Shown piece after piece: positions 35,140-43,234 of a DNA stretch of 64,000 nt. The position numbers and the translations under genes were made by a program. The stretch lies in NCBI GenBank assembly GCA_002315855.1, contig DCIG01000045.1, positions 1-64,000 on the forward strand, written 5' to 3'. This stretch comes from Lentisphaeria bacterium UBA1732. GTDB lineage: Bacteria > Verrucomicrobiota > Lentisphaeria > Victivallales > UBA1829. The notes below the pieces were generated by a model. The model was not told where the DNA came from. It did not search any database and saw nothing but the letters and a program-made list of their open reading frames with translations. Within the stretch, counting starts at the first letter, position 1, and each line of letters begins with the position of its first letter.

Positions 35140-36246
35140 ATGAAACTTTCACATGATTTCGGGACATTTCCCCTTCAACTTCATCTTGGTATTCAGCATC
35201 TCCTTGTGGATGCTGTTTGTGCGGCGGCCATCTTTGCCCCTGCCTGCGAACGCCTTGCGCAGTACAATGGTGTTGTATTCATGGATGAGGATAAATTTGT
35301 TTTCTTCGCCGGAATTGCCATTGCCGTTTACAATACCATGGCATTTTGCACCCAGTGGCTGACCGGGCTCTTCTGCGACTTTCTTGACCGCGACCGCTCC
35401 GTTCAGATTGCCTCGGTGGCACTGCTTCTTTCCGGTGTATTCCTGAGTATGTTGATTCCCATAAAAGCCGCCATTTTGCTGGGGATAGGCAATAGTCTTT
35501 TTCACGTATCCGGCGGACGCTGTGTCATTCGTGAAAGCGGCGGCAAGGCTTTTCCTCTGGGGGCATTTGTTGCTCCCGGCGCAATCGGGTTGTTTCTGGG
35601 AACTTCGCTGGGCGGCACGTTTTTCTGGCTTCTTCCGCTTCTCTGCATCTGTCTCATTGTGAATCTTGGGGTCTTGTGCTTCCTCATGAAAAAAACTGCT
35701 CCCGCTGCCTCTCCCGCAGAAAATCTCTCCTCGCCGTTGCCTCTTTCTGCCGGAAAAATCTTGTTCATTGCCGTTCTTGTCCTGACTTGCATTGTCTGCC
35801 GTGCGGCTTCCGGCAGTGTTGCTCTTGATGGCGATGATTTTTCTCTTTCCTGGAAATGGGTTCCTGTCCTGTTTGTCTTCCTTGGCAAATTCTGGGGCGG
35901 TGCTTTCGGCGACTGTTTCGGCATAACTCCTGTTGGCGTTGTCGCCTTGATTGCCGGTACACTTCTCCTTTGTTTCGGACACAGCAGTGATACATTCCTT
36001 GCCGCACAGTTTTGTATGAATTTCCTGATGGCATTGACCTTGTTTCTGTTGGCGCGGGCGTTGCCGCAGACGCCGGGACTTGCTTTCGGACTTGCCGCCT
36101 CGGTGCTGTATCCCGGCAGTCTGATTCGCCTGACCGGATCGCCTTATATGATTCTGGTTACTCTTTCCGCGTGCAGTGTTTTGTGCTTTTTTGTTGCATC
36201 CCGTCTTCTTCTGAATCACCCGCAAAAAGACAAGGAGGGTATTTGA
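35140..36246 (+). CDS. Major-facilitator-like transporter
   Basis: A 368-residue polytopic protein with about 11-12 membrane segments. It resembles MFS exporters: residues 75-95 have the loop LTGLFCDFLDRDRS after TM2, matching the G-x3-D-R/K-x-G-R-R/K motif A in a loose form, and the segment LGIGNSLFHVSGGR is like the fosmidomycin-resistance group. The name is tentative because the motif is weak. It starts nine bases after the first gene of the operon and its stop is one base from the start of the third. Confidence 0.65.
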   Translation: MKLSHDFGTFPLQLHLGIQHLLVDAVCAAAIFAPACERLAQYNGVVFMDEDKFVFFAGIAIAVYNTMAFCTQWLTGLFCDFLDRDRSVQIASVALLLSGVFLSMLIPIKAAILLGIGNSLFHVSGGRCVIRESGGKAFPLGAFVAPGAIGLFLGTSLGGTFFWLLPLLCICLIVNLGVLCFLMKKTAPAASPAENLSSPLPLSAGKILFIAVLVLTCIVCRAASGSVALDGDDFSLSWKWVPVLFVFLGKFWGGAFGDCFGITPVGVVALIAGTLLLCFGHSSDTFLAAQFCMNFLMALTLFLLARALPQTPGLAFGLAASVLYPGSLIRLTGSPYMILVTLSACSVLCFFVASRLLLNHPQKDKEGI

Positions 36247-36247
36247 T

Positions 36248-36601
36248 TTGAAAGACTTGCTGTCCTGTTTCTTTTATGCGGGGATAACCCTCGCGATTGA
36301 ATGCCTTTTCTGGTGTTTTTTCCCCCCGTATCGACGCATCCGCTTCCTTTTGTGGTGCGCCGTGGTGAATCTTTTTTCCAATATCACCCTGAATGTCTTC
36401 CTCGGATTTCACAGTTATGCAGTGAATAGTTTGTTGTCCCCCTTGGTTCTGGCAGGCGAAGTGGTGGTGGTCATCGTGGAGTTTGCGCTCCTTTACATGC
36501 TGGAACGCTCTCAGGCGAAACGCCTTTTCCTGCTTACGTTCCTTGCCAACCTCATTACCTATTCATGCAGTTTTCTCTTCCTTCTGTTTGACGCCGCCTG
36601 A
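36248..36601 (+). CDS. Small membrane protein of unknown function
   Basis: A 117-residue protein with four membrane helices and short loops (PPYRRIRFLLWCAVVNLFSN between the first two). The start is a TTG at 36248, supported by AAGGAGGG exactly eight bases upstream and by its place one base after the MFS stop; no ATG alternative exists near there. I cannot assign a family. Translational coupling to the MFS gene suggests a small accessory subunit. Confidence 0.65.
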   Translation: MKDLLSCFFYAGITLAIECLFWCFFPPYRRIRFLLWCAVVNLFSNITLNVFLGFHSYAVNSLLSPLVLAGEVVVVIVEFALLYMLERSQAKRLFLLTFLANLITYSCSFLFLLFDAA

Positions 36602-36620
36602 TTTCCCCCTTTTGAAGGAC

Positions 36621-36661
36621 AAAAAAAACACCCCGCCTCGTTTTGTATTCGGGGCAGGGCG
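36621..36661 (-). terminator. Terminator of the dat-ddc operon
   Basis: On the minus strand CGCCCTGCCCCG pairs with CGAGGCGGGGTG (two mismatches) around a nine-base loop, followed by eight T residues. It lies 27 bases past the ddc stop. Confidence 0.8.
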
Positions 36662-36687
36662 TTGAACTCGATTTTTGATCGCGTCCC

Positions 36688-38145
36688 TCATCGGAGCGAC
36701 AGGATTAACTTCAACAGTTCATCAAGTCGTTCGTGCGTCAGTCGCGGATTCAGCAGGGTGAATTTCAGGCACACATGTCCGTGGCACACGGTTTGACCGA
36801 TGACCACGCCTTCGTGATGCATCAGGGCTCGGCGCACACGTTTGTTCAGCGTGTCGGCATCTTCCTTGCAGCCTTCCGGCGGGAGCAGACGGAATACGAC
36901 CGAGCTGATTTCCGGCTCTGTAACGGTCTCGATTTCCCGGTTCGCTTTCAGCAGTCCATGGAAATACGCGGCATTGTCGATGCACGTTGTAATGATTTTT
37001 GCCCAGCCGTCGCGTCCGCGCATACGGAACGACATCCACACTTTCAGCGCATCGAATCTGCGGGTCGTCTGCAATGACTTGTTGACCAAGTTGATATACC
37101 CGTCTCCTTCGTCCTCTTCCCGGTTCAGATAATCCGCATGGATGGTCAGCATGTCGAAATACTTCCCGTCCCGAATCAGAGAGGCACTGCAGCTGATAGG
37201 CAGCAGGAACATCTTGTGAAAATCCACGGTGATGGAATCGCACTTGCTCAGTCCGTCCACCCGGCAGGCGTATTTGGGCGACAGAATCACGCCGCTTCCG
37301 TAAGCCGCGTCTGCATGAAGCCACATATTGTGTTCATCGCAGATGCTTCGCAGTTCTTTCAGCGGGTCGATGCTTCCGAAATCGGTTGTTCCCACGGTCG
37401 CGGCGACGCAGAATGGCAGATTCCCCTCCGCAGCATCCTGTTCGACCAGTTCCCGCAGTTTCACGGCATCCATTTTCATGGCGTTGTCCACAGGCACTTT
37501 CACGACGCATTCACAGCCAAGCCCCATGAGTTGTGCACTCTTTTCCATGGAGAAATGAGAAATTTCCGAGGTATACATGCGCAGCTTGCGGAAATTTTCA
37601 GGCAGTCCGTGTTTCCGGATGTCCCGGTGCATGACCTCATTGCAGTAACGGTCTCTGGCAAGCAGCAGTCCGGAGAGATTCGACTGCGAGCCGCCGGATG
37701 TGAAAACTCCGTCGCTCGTCTTTTCGTCATACCCGTAGAGCTTGCACAGGTTGCGGATGACTTCCACCTCGATTTCCGTTGCGGCGGGCGACTGATCCCA
37801 CGAATCCATGGACTGATTGAATGTCGCTATCACCAGTTCGGCGGCGATGGACTCCAGCAGTGCCGGTCCGTGCAGATGTGCCATATAACACGTTGACATC
37901 GGACGCACCAGATTGGGCAGGATTTTCGTCTGCGTTTCGTTCAGGATTTCGTCGAACCCCACTCCCGTTTCAGGAAGCAGTTCATCCGTATGCAGAAATT
38001 CCCGCAATTCTCGCGGCGGCATTCCTGCGTATGCTTTTTCATGCGTCATGGAGGCGGTGATTGCTCGAATCGCCGCTTCCATGATGGCTGTATATTGTTC
38101 TTTGTCGGACTCGCAGGAAGTCAGAAAATAATCACTTTTTGACAT
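36688..38145 (-). CDS. ddc: L-2,4-diaminobutyrate decarboxylase-type PLP enzyme
   Basis: A 485-residue PLP-dependent decarboxylase of group II (like glutamate and diaminobutyrate decarboxylases). Visible are DGVFTSGGSQSNLSGLLLAR (cofactor binding), WLHADAAYG, and the Schiff-base lysine in SITVDFHKM. It would convert L-2,4-diaminobutyrate to 1,3-diaminopropane. The substrate is inferred from the upstream aminotransferase, whose end it overlaps by 14 bases. The start at 38145 has GAGGTG eight bases upstream; the 23 codons before it are a shadow of that gene. Confidence 0.85.
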   Translation of the reverse strand: MSKSDYFLTSCESDKEQYTAIMEAAIRAITASMTHEKAYAGMPPRELREFLHTDELLPETGVGFDEILNETQTKILPNLVRPMSTCYMAHLHGPALLESIAAELVIATFNQSMDSWDQSPAATEIEVEVIRNLCKLYGYDEKTSDGVFTSGGSQSNLSGLLLARDRYCNEVMHRDIRKHGLPENFRKLRMYTSEISHFSMEKSAQLMGLGCECVVKVPVDNAMKMDAVKLRELVEQDAAEGNLPFCVAATVGTTDFGSIDPLKELRSICDEHNMWLHADAAYGSGVILSPKYACRVDGLSKCDSITVDFHKMFLLPISCSASLIRDGKYFDMLTIHADYLNREEDEGDGYINLVNKSLQTTRRFDALKVWMSFRMRGRDGWAKIITTCIDNAAYFHGLLKANREIETVTEPEISSVVFRLLPPEGCKEDADTLNKRVRRALMHHEGVVIGQTVCHGHVCLKFTLLNPRLTHERLDELLKLILSLR

Positions 38146-39526
38146 CTTTGTCCACCTCGACGACAACTTTTTCGAAGATGTCGAGCATGGTGTTGAGGTC
38201 TTCAAACGACACATTCAGGGCGCACAGACAGCGCATCACGGCTCCGTTGCGTCCGCCTTTTTCCATTACGAGTTTGTTCAGGAAGCATTCATGCTGGACA
38301 CGGGCGGCGATTTCTCCGCTGGCGGGGAGCGAGCCCAGACAGTCGGGCTGTCCGTTCGGGTCTACAAACTCACAGCCGGACATCAGACCTTTGCCGCGAA
38401 TATCGCCGATGATGGACACTTTTTCTTTCAGTTCATTCATCCGCTTGCGCAGAATTTCGCCTTTTTCGCGTACTTCCGCCAGAAATTCCGGCTTGGAAAC
38501 CCGGTTCATGACCACGGTCCCGGCACGCATGGCGAGCTGGTTGCCGCGGAATGTCCCCGCATGTGCGCCCGGCTGCCATTTGTCGAGGGCGCTGTTGTAA
38601 ACAACGACGGAGCACGGCTGGGATCCGCCGATTGCCTTCGAGACCAGAATCACATCCGGCACGATGTCGGCGTATTCAAATGCGAAGAAGCGGCCGGAAC
38701 GTCCCACGCCGCACTGGATTTCGTCCACGATCATCGGAATATCCAGTTCTTTCGTCACTCTGCGCACGGTCTGTAGAAATTCCACAGGAGCAGGAATCAC
38801 GCCGCCTTCTCCCTGAATCGGTTCCAGAATGACTGCCGCAGGACGCGTAATCCCGCTTTCCGGGTCTTTCAGCACACGTTCAAAATACTGGCAGCAGGCG
38901 CGTGTACCCGCTTCTCCGCCCAGACCGAACGGGCAGCGGTAGGAATACGGATACGGCATGAAATGCACTTCCGGCATCAGCGCGGGTACTTTGGATTTTG
39001 CGTTCAGATTGCCGGTCAGTGACATCGCTCCATGACCCATGCCATGGTAGCCGCCTGAAAAGGCAATCACGGAACTTCTTCCCGTCGCTGTTTTGCACAG
39101 TTTGATGGCTGCGTCTACGGCATCCGTGCCGGACGGACTGCAAAACTGTATCTTCGCAACAGGCTGCATTTCTTTCGGAAGCAGAGAAATTAATGTATGG
39201 ACGAATTTGTCCTTTACGGGCGTCATCAGGTCCAGCGTATGCAGAGGAGCATCGTTCTGAAGCATTTCGATCATTGCTTCTTTGATTTCGGGATCGTTGT
39301 GTCCCAGTGCCAGGGTACCGGCTCCGCATAGGAAGTCCAAATATCGGTTCCCCTCGACGTCTTCAATCCATGAACCTTTCGCCTTGACTAACGAGAATGG
39401 AAATTTTCTGGGGTAACTTCTTGCGTTCGACTCGGTTTGTGCCTGCCGAACCATATAATCTGCATTCGTTACCGGTTTCCCGCCATAATCGGCGTTTTCG
39501 TCCTGAAATTCTTTTTTAAGTTCCAT
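38132..39526 (-). CDS. dat: Diaminobutyrate-2-oxoglutarate aminotransferase
   Basis: A 464-residue class III aminotransferase. It shows the PLP features: SPSGTDAVDAAIKLCK (phosphate loop), VILEPIQGEGGVIP, IVDEIQCGVGRSGRFFAFEY, and the Schiff-base lysine in VSKAIGGSQP. The gene pair with ddc is the one that makes 1,3-diaminopropane from aspartate semialdehyde through 2,4-diaminobutyrate, a route to norspermidine or siderophore precursors. The start at 39526 is preceded by AAGGG; an upstream ATG at 39604 would add 26 residues with no family support. The 5' leader to 39720 is GC-rich with a GTCC..GGAC-type hairpin near 39655. Confidence 0.85.
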   Translation of the reverse strand: MELKKEFQDENADYGGKPVTNADYMVRQAQTESNARSYPRKFPFSLVKAKGSWIEDVEGNRYLDFLCGAGTLALGHNDPEIKEAMIEMLQNDAPLHTLDLMTPVKDKFVHTLISLLPKEMQPVAKIQFCSPSGTDAVDAAIKLCKTATGRSSVIAFSGGYHGMGHGAMSLTGNLNAKSKVPALMPEVHFMPYPYSYRCPFGLGGEAGTRACCQYFERVLKDPESGITRPAAVILEPIQGEGGVIPAPVEFLQTVRRVTKELDIPMIVDEIQCGVGRSGRFFAFEYADIVPDVILVSKAIGGSQPCSVVVYNSALDKWQPGAHAGTFRGNQLAMRAGTVVMNRVSKPEFLAEVREKGEILRKRMNELKEKVSIIGDIRGKGLMSGCEFVDPNGQPDCLGSLPASGEIAARVQHECFLNKLVMEKGGRNGAVMRCLCALNVSFEDLNTMLDIFEKVVVEVDKDVKK

Positions 39527-39835
39527 TTTAATAGAACCCTTCTCTGTTCCGGAATTGAGCCTCGCTTCCGTGTTTCTTGTTAAAAAGTAACGGCTGAGTT
39601 CCATTGGACGGTGGAATATCAGCCTTTATGGATCACCCTGTTCTCATGTCCCGTCGTCCTCTCGCGGTCATCTTGATGTCGCGGACTTCATGCCGGCTAT
39701 GAAAACAAAGCATGTTTAAATTACACCCTTTTTCGGAAATATCAAAAGAAATATTCAAAAAAAAGAGAAATATCTTCATTTTTCTTGATACTGCATACTT
39801 TCACTCAAAATTTTGGGCAAAATCGTTGATTTGAT

Positions 39836-39863
39836 TTGATTTTCACTGAAACAATGCTATTTT
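39836..39863 (+). promoter_or_regulatory. Putative promoter of the pentameric channel gene
   Basis: TTGATT (39836-39841) and TATTTT (39858-39863) are spaced by 16 bases. The rest of the 391-base spacer 39527-39917 holds the dat leader and an AT-rich tract; no gene or repeat is visible. Confidence 0.45.
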
Positions 39864-39917
39864 TACGGTGTTTTGCGGTGTGTGAAACATGAATCTCCTG
39901 AAGTGAAAGGCTTTCTG

Positions 39918-40890
39918 ATGAAAAAAAATAGCCCTGCTGTTTACCATATTCACTGTTTTGTTTTCTTTTGTTTTCACGCTGTATGCAGCCGATGATTCCG
40001 AAAAAAAAGAAAAGGCTGTGGTTACTTCCGGTGTCTTAATCAATCGAATTGATTCGTTCGACATTAAAACGGGGGAGGCTTTGATTGATTTTTGGTACTG
40101 GTCTGTCGCCGAATTTGAGAATCAGCTTTCGACTCTTGAACTTTGCAATGGTCATTTGGAACCTCAGTTGATGGATACGGTCAGAATGGAAAAAGACGGT
40201 TTGTATTATGAATCGCAGAGGTATCTTGCCACGGTTTACGGAGGAATTAATCTCAATCGTTTCCCGTTTGACCAACAAACTGTCTCTCTTGTTTTTGAGG
40301 ATAGCAATCTTACCGAAGATGATATGATTTTTAAGCCGGACCATCTGAATAGCGGTTATGACAAACATTATCAGATGTGCGAGTGGGACATTAAAAAAAT
40401 ATCGTATTCGGTAAAATCCTGCCGCTGCGAGACCAGTTTCGGTTATTTGGACATCCCAAGCGGGCAGGGCAGCACTTATTCAAGACTATGCGTCGATTTG
40501 GAATTGGACCGGCGAGGCTCCATTATGCAGAAAGTTTTCAAATATTTCTGGACAATCTTCGTTTCGGTTATCGTTGGTCTCCTTGCTATGTTTATCAGTG
40601 TGAAAAATTTAGGCCCTCGTTTTTCCATGGCGATTGGTTCGCTCTTCGCCAATGTAGGATGTTCTTACACCCTGTCGGAGAAACTGCCGAAATCTCCCAG
40701 TCCTACTTGTGCCGAAATCATTTCCTATATCTCTTTGGGTATTATTTTTATCGTGCTGGCGGAATCTATTTTATCCCTCACTCTCTATAATCAAGGAAAA
40801 GAGCATTTGTCCAAAAAACTTGACCACGGAACTTTCTTTCTGGCTCTGATTGCCTACGGCGTTTCGTGCGCATGGATGATTTATGCGTAA
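39918..40890 (+). CDS. Pentameric ligand-gated ion channel homologue, frame broken at an A8 tract behind the start codon
   Basis: The protein (about 320 residues) has the architecture of prokaryotic Cys-loop receptors: signal peptide, beta-sandwich ligand-binding domain with NRFPFDQQTVSLVFE near residue 114 (the family FPFD motif), TM1 (FWTIFVSVIVGLLAMFI), a pore-lining TM2 starting RFSMAIGSLFANVG, TM3, and a C-terminal TM4. The SD AAAGG lies before ATG at 39918, but ATG is followed by eight A and then TAGCC, and that frame stops at once after 25 codons. With seven A the frame reads MKKIALLFTIFTVLF, a perfect signal peptide joined to the receptor. A TTG at 39958 could start a short version without it. 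Confidence 0.85.
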
Positions 40891-40901
40891 GTACACCTTT
40901 C

Positions 40902-40921
40902 ATCCAGTTGAAACTCTGGAT
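40902..40921 (+). terminator. Weak hairpin terminator after the channel gene
   Basis: ATCCAG/CTGGAT pairs around an eight-base loop, followed by CACGCCTTTTCTT. The stem is short, so this is tentative. Confidence 0.4.
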
Positions 40922-40975
40922 CACGCCTTTTCTTGCTTTCCGCAATTCTCTCCCTTCGTTTTCTCCCTCTTTCAT

Positions 40976-41004
40976 TTGATTTTCTCCCTGAAAAATGATA
41001 TATT
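40976..41004 (+). promoter_or_regulatory. Putative promoter and long leader before the EamA genes
   Basis: TTGATT (40976-40981) and TATATT (40999-41004) have the ideal 17-base spacer. The start near 41012 leaves about 250 bases before the EamA ATG at 41263. This leader contains a hairpin GTTGAG/CTCAAC (41013-41040) and a CAATCAG/CTGATTG hairpin near 41083-41110. It also has two overlapping small open frames with good SDs on opposite strands (plus 41089-41229, minus 41003-41155); neither has any recognised similarity. Confidence 0.45.
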
Positions 41005-41262
41005 ATGAATGTTGAGTTGATGAAGCAATCACCTCAACAGGGGATTCTGTGAACTTCTTGTTCATGAAAATAAGCCGGAGGACAATCAGTGTGGCTGCTT
41101 GTTGCTGATTGGCAGGATAATACCTGGAGACGCTTGTTTCCTGTGCGGATTTCATGGAGATTCCTTCCTGTTCAATCCTCAAAAAGCACGGCACATTTTA
41201 CCATGACTTGTCGTCTGTTTGGGATTTGAGTATCTTTAGCCATCCACAAACAAAGAACAAAC

Positions 41263-42204
41263 ATGAAAATCTCTGAATTTAACTCCAAACACAACTTCAT
41301 TGCCGGTCTCCTCGCTGCCATCCTTTGCGAAATCATCTTCGGTTTCAGCTTCTTTTTCACGCGGAGGACTGTTACTTCGGTTCACCCGTCGGATTTGCTC
41401 AGCTGGCGTTTTGTCCTTGCCTCTCTGATTTTTTCAGTCGGAGCCTTGACCCGTCTCATCCACATTGATTATCGCGGCAAAAAAGTTCTCCCGCTGTTTG
41501 GCATTGGACTTCTTTTTCCGGGCCTTTGTTTCCTCCTCGAAACAACCGGGACCAAACTCACCACTGCCTCCGAAACCGGCATTATCATTTCCACGTCATC
41601 CGTGATGACTCTTTTCCTTTCGCTCCTGATTCTCCATAGCAAACCTTCCAAATACCAGTGTTTCGGGATTGCCTGCGCATTCCTCGGCACAGCCTGTTGT
41701 GCCGTTGCGAAAGGCCTTGAACTGAGTTTCAGTCCGTTGGGCTATCTTCTTCTGTTCTGCGGGATTACCTGTTACAGCTTCTACAGTGTCCTTTCGGCTC
41801 GTCTTGACCCTCGTCTTTCTGCGGTGGAGCGTACTTATTGCATCGTCTCGATTGCCGCTGTGATTTACACGTCGATTGCCCTGACCCGCCACATTTCCGA
41901 TGGAACGCTCAGTCAGTATCTTTCTTTGCCGTTCCGCGACCGTAATTTCCTGATTTCCGTTTTATATTTGGGCGGATGCAGTTCCGTATTCGCCCTTTTC
42001 CTCTGCAATTTTTCCATTGCCCGCATTGGTGCAATTCGCTTTTCCAGCTTCATCGGTATTGAAACGGTTACCTCCATCTTTGCCGGTGTCCTCATTTTAC
42101 ACGAATCTTTCCCGTTGATGGAAGCTCTCGGCGCGGCTCTCGTCATTGCCGGTGTCTATCTGACGAACCGCCGTCCGGAACTCTTTCCTCACGGTGATAA
42201 ATAA
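41263..42204 (+). CDS. EamA/DMT-family transporter, copy 1
   Basis: A 313-residue membrane protein with ten helices in two EamA repeats (drug/metabolite transporter superfamily). It begins after the leader promoter at 40976-41004 and has no SD, as seen in several genes here. It is followed nine bases later by a closely similar copy, with shared segments GKKVLPLFGIGL and ELSFSPLGY/DLSFSPLGY. The pair is a recent tandem duplication. The substrate is unknown. Confidence 0.88.
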   Translation: MKISEFNSKHNFIAGLLAAILCEIIFGFSFFFTRRTVTSVHPSDLLSWRFVLASLIFSVGALTRLIHIDYRGKKVLPLFGIGLLFPGLCFLLETTGTKLTTASETGIIISTSSVMTLFLSLLILHSKPSKYQCFGIACAFLGTACCAVAKGLELSFSPLGYLLLFCGITCYSFYSVLSARLDPRLSAVERTYCIVSIAAVIYTSIALTRHISDGTLSQYLSLPFRDRNFLISVLYLGGCSSVFALFLCNFSIARIGAIRFSSFIGIETVTSIFAGVLILHESFPLMEALGAALVIAGVYLTNRRPELFPHGDK

Positions 42205-42213
42205 CATTTTTGT

Positions 42214-43164
42214 ATGAAACTCATCTCTTCAGCCTTTCTTTCTCAAAAACGCTTCCTTGCCGGTGTCCTCACTGCCATCCTTTGTGAAATCATCTTCGGC
42301 TTCAGCTTTTTCTTCACGAAAAAAACGGTTTCCGTTGTTTCTCCCATGGATTTGCTCAGCTGGCGTTTCCTGGTCGCCTCTCTGATATTCGGGATTGGTG
42401 CTTTGACTCGCCTGATACGCATGGATTTCCGCGGCAAAAAAGTCCTCCCGCTGTTTGGAATCGGACTTGTTTTCCCCTGCCTTTACTTCCTGTTTGAAGT
42501 CCGCGGCGTAATCCTCACCACATCCTCGGAAACGGGCATTGTCATTGCCACTGCACCCGTCATGTCCATCTTGCTTTCCATGCTTTTCCTCCATGAGAAA
42601 ACCGCCGGATTCCAGTGCATCGGCATTGCCTGTGCTGTCATCGGCACCATCCTTTGCGCCGTTTCAAAAGGCCTGGATTTGAGTTTCAGCCCACTTGGTT
42701 ATTTCATGCTCCTGTGCGGAATCGTCTGTTATTGTTTTTACGGCGTCCTTTCGATGAAACTCGATCCCCGTCTTTCCTCTGTGGAACGCACCTGCTGCAT
42801 CGTCGTAACTGCCGCCGTGATTTACTCCTCGTTCGTCTTGATTCGACATGCCTTCTCCGGTACGCTTTCTTCTTTCCTTACCTTGCCGTTCCGCAATCGT
42901 GATTTCCTGATTGCCATTCTCTACCTTGGCGGTTGTTGTTCGTTCCTTGCCCTTTTCCTCTGCAATTTTTCCATTGCCCGCATTGGTGCCGTTCGTTTTG
43001 CCAGCTTCATTGGAGTGGAAACGGTCGTTTCCATTCTTGCCGGTGTCCTGATTCTCCACGAATCCTTCTCATGGATGGAAGCTGTCGGTGCTGTTTTGGT
43101 CATCAGCGGTGTCTATCTGACGAACAGCCGCCGCACTTCTCATCACAAAAATTCCGAATCCTGA
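42214..43164 (+). CDS. EamA/DMT-family transporter, copy 2
   Basis: A 316-residue paralogue of the preceding gene, with the same ten-helix EamA layout. The two proteins align end to end without large gaps: both have FGFSFFFT at about residue 27, LCNFSIARIGA in the second repeat, and GVLILHESF near the C-terminus. Differences are concentrated in the N-terminus, helix 3-4 and the C-terminal tail. Neighbours give no hint of substrate; the two may form a heterodimer or have diverged in specificity. Confidence 0.88.
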   Translation: MKLISSAFLSQKRFLAGVLTAILCEIIFGFSFFFTKKTVSVVSPMDLLSWRFLVASLIFGIGALTRLIRMDFRGKKVLPLFGIGLVFPCLYFLFEVRGVILTTSSETGIVIATAPVMSILLSMLFLHEKTAGFQCIGIACAVIGTILCAVSKGLDLSFSPLGYFMLLCGIVCYCFYGVLSMKLDPRLSSVERTCCIVVTAAVIYSSFVLIRHAFSGTLSSFLTLPFRNRDFLIAILYLGGCCSFLALFLCNFSIARIGAVRFASFIGVETVVSILAGVLILHESFSWMEAVGAVLVISGVYLTNSRRTSHHKNSES

Positions 43165-43234
43165 TTGCAAATACCGCATTTTGACAGTATATTGATAAAA
43201 CTTTAATCACTTTTCCTCCCGGAGTTTCAACGAT

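Noticed and set aside
34749..36225. Minus-strand open frames (85 and 358 codons) opposite the membrane operon
   Set aside because: Low-complexity Lys/Arg/Gln-rich translations, as expected opposite hydrophobic membrane proteins.
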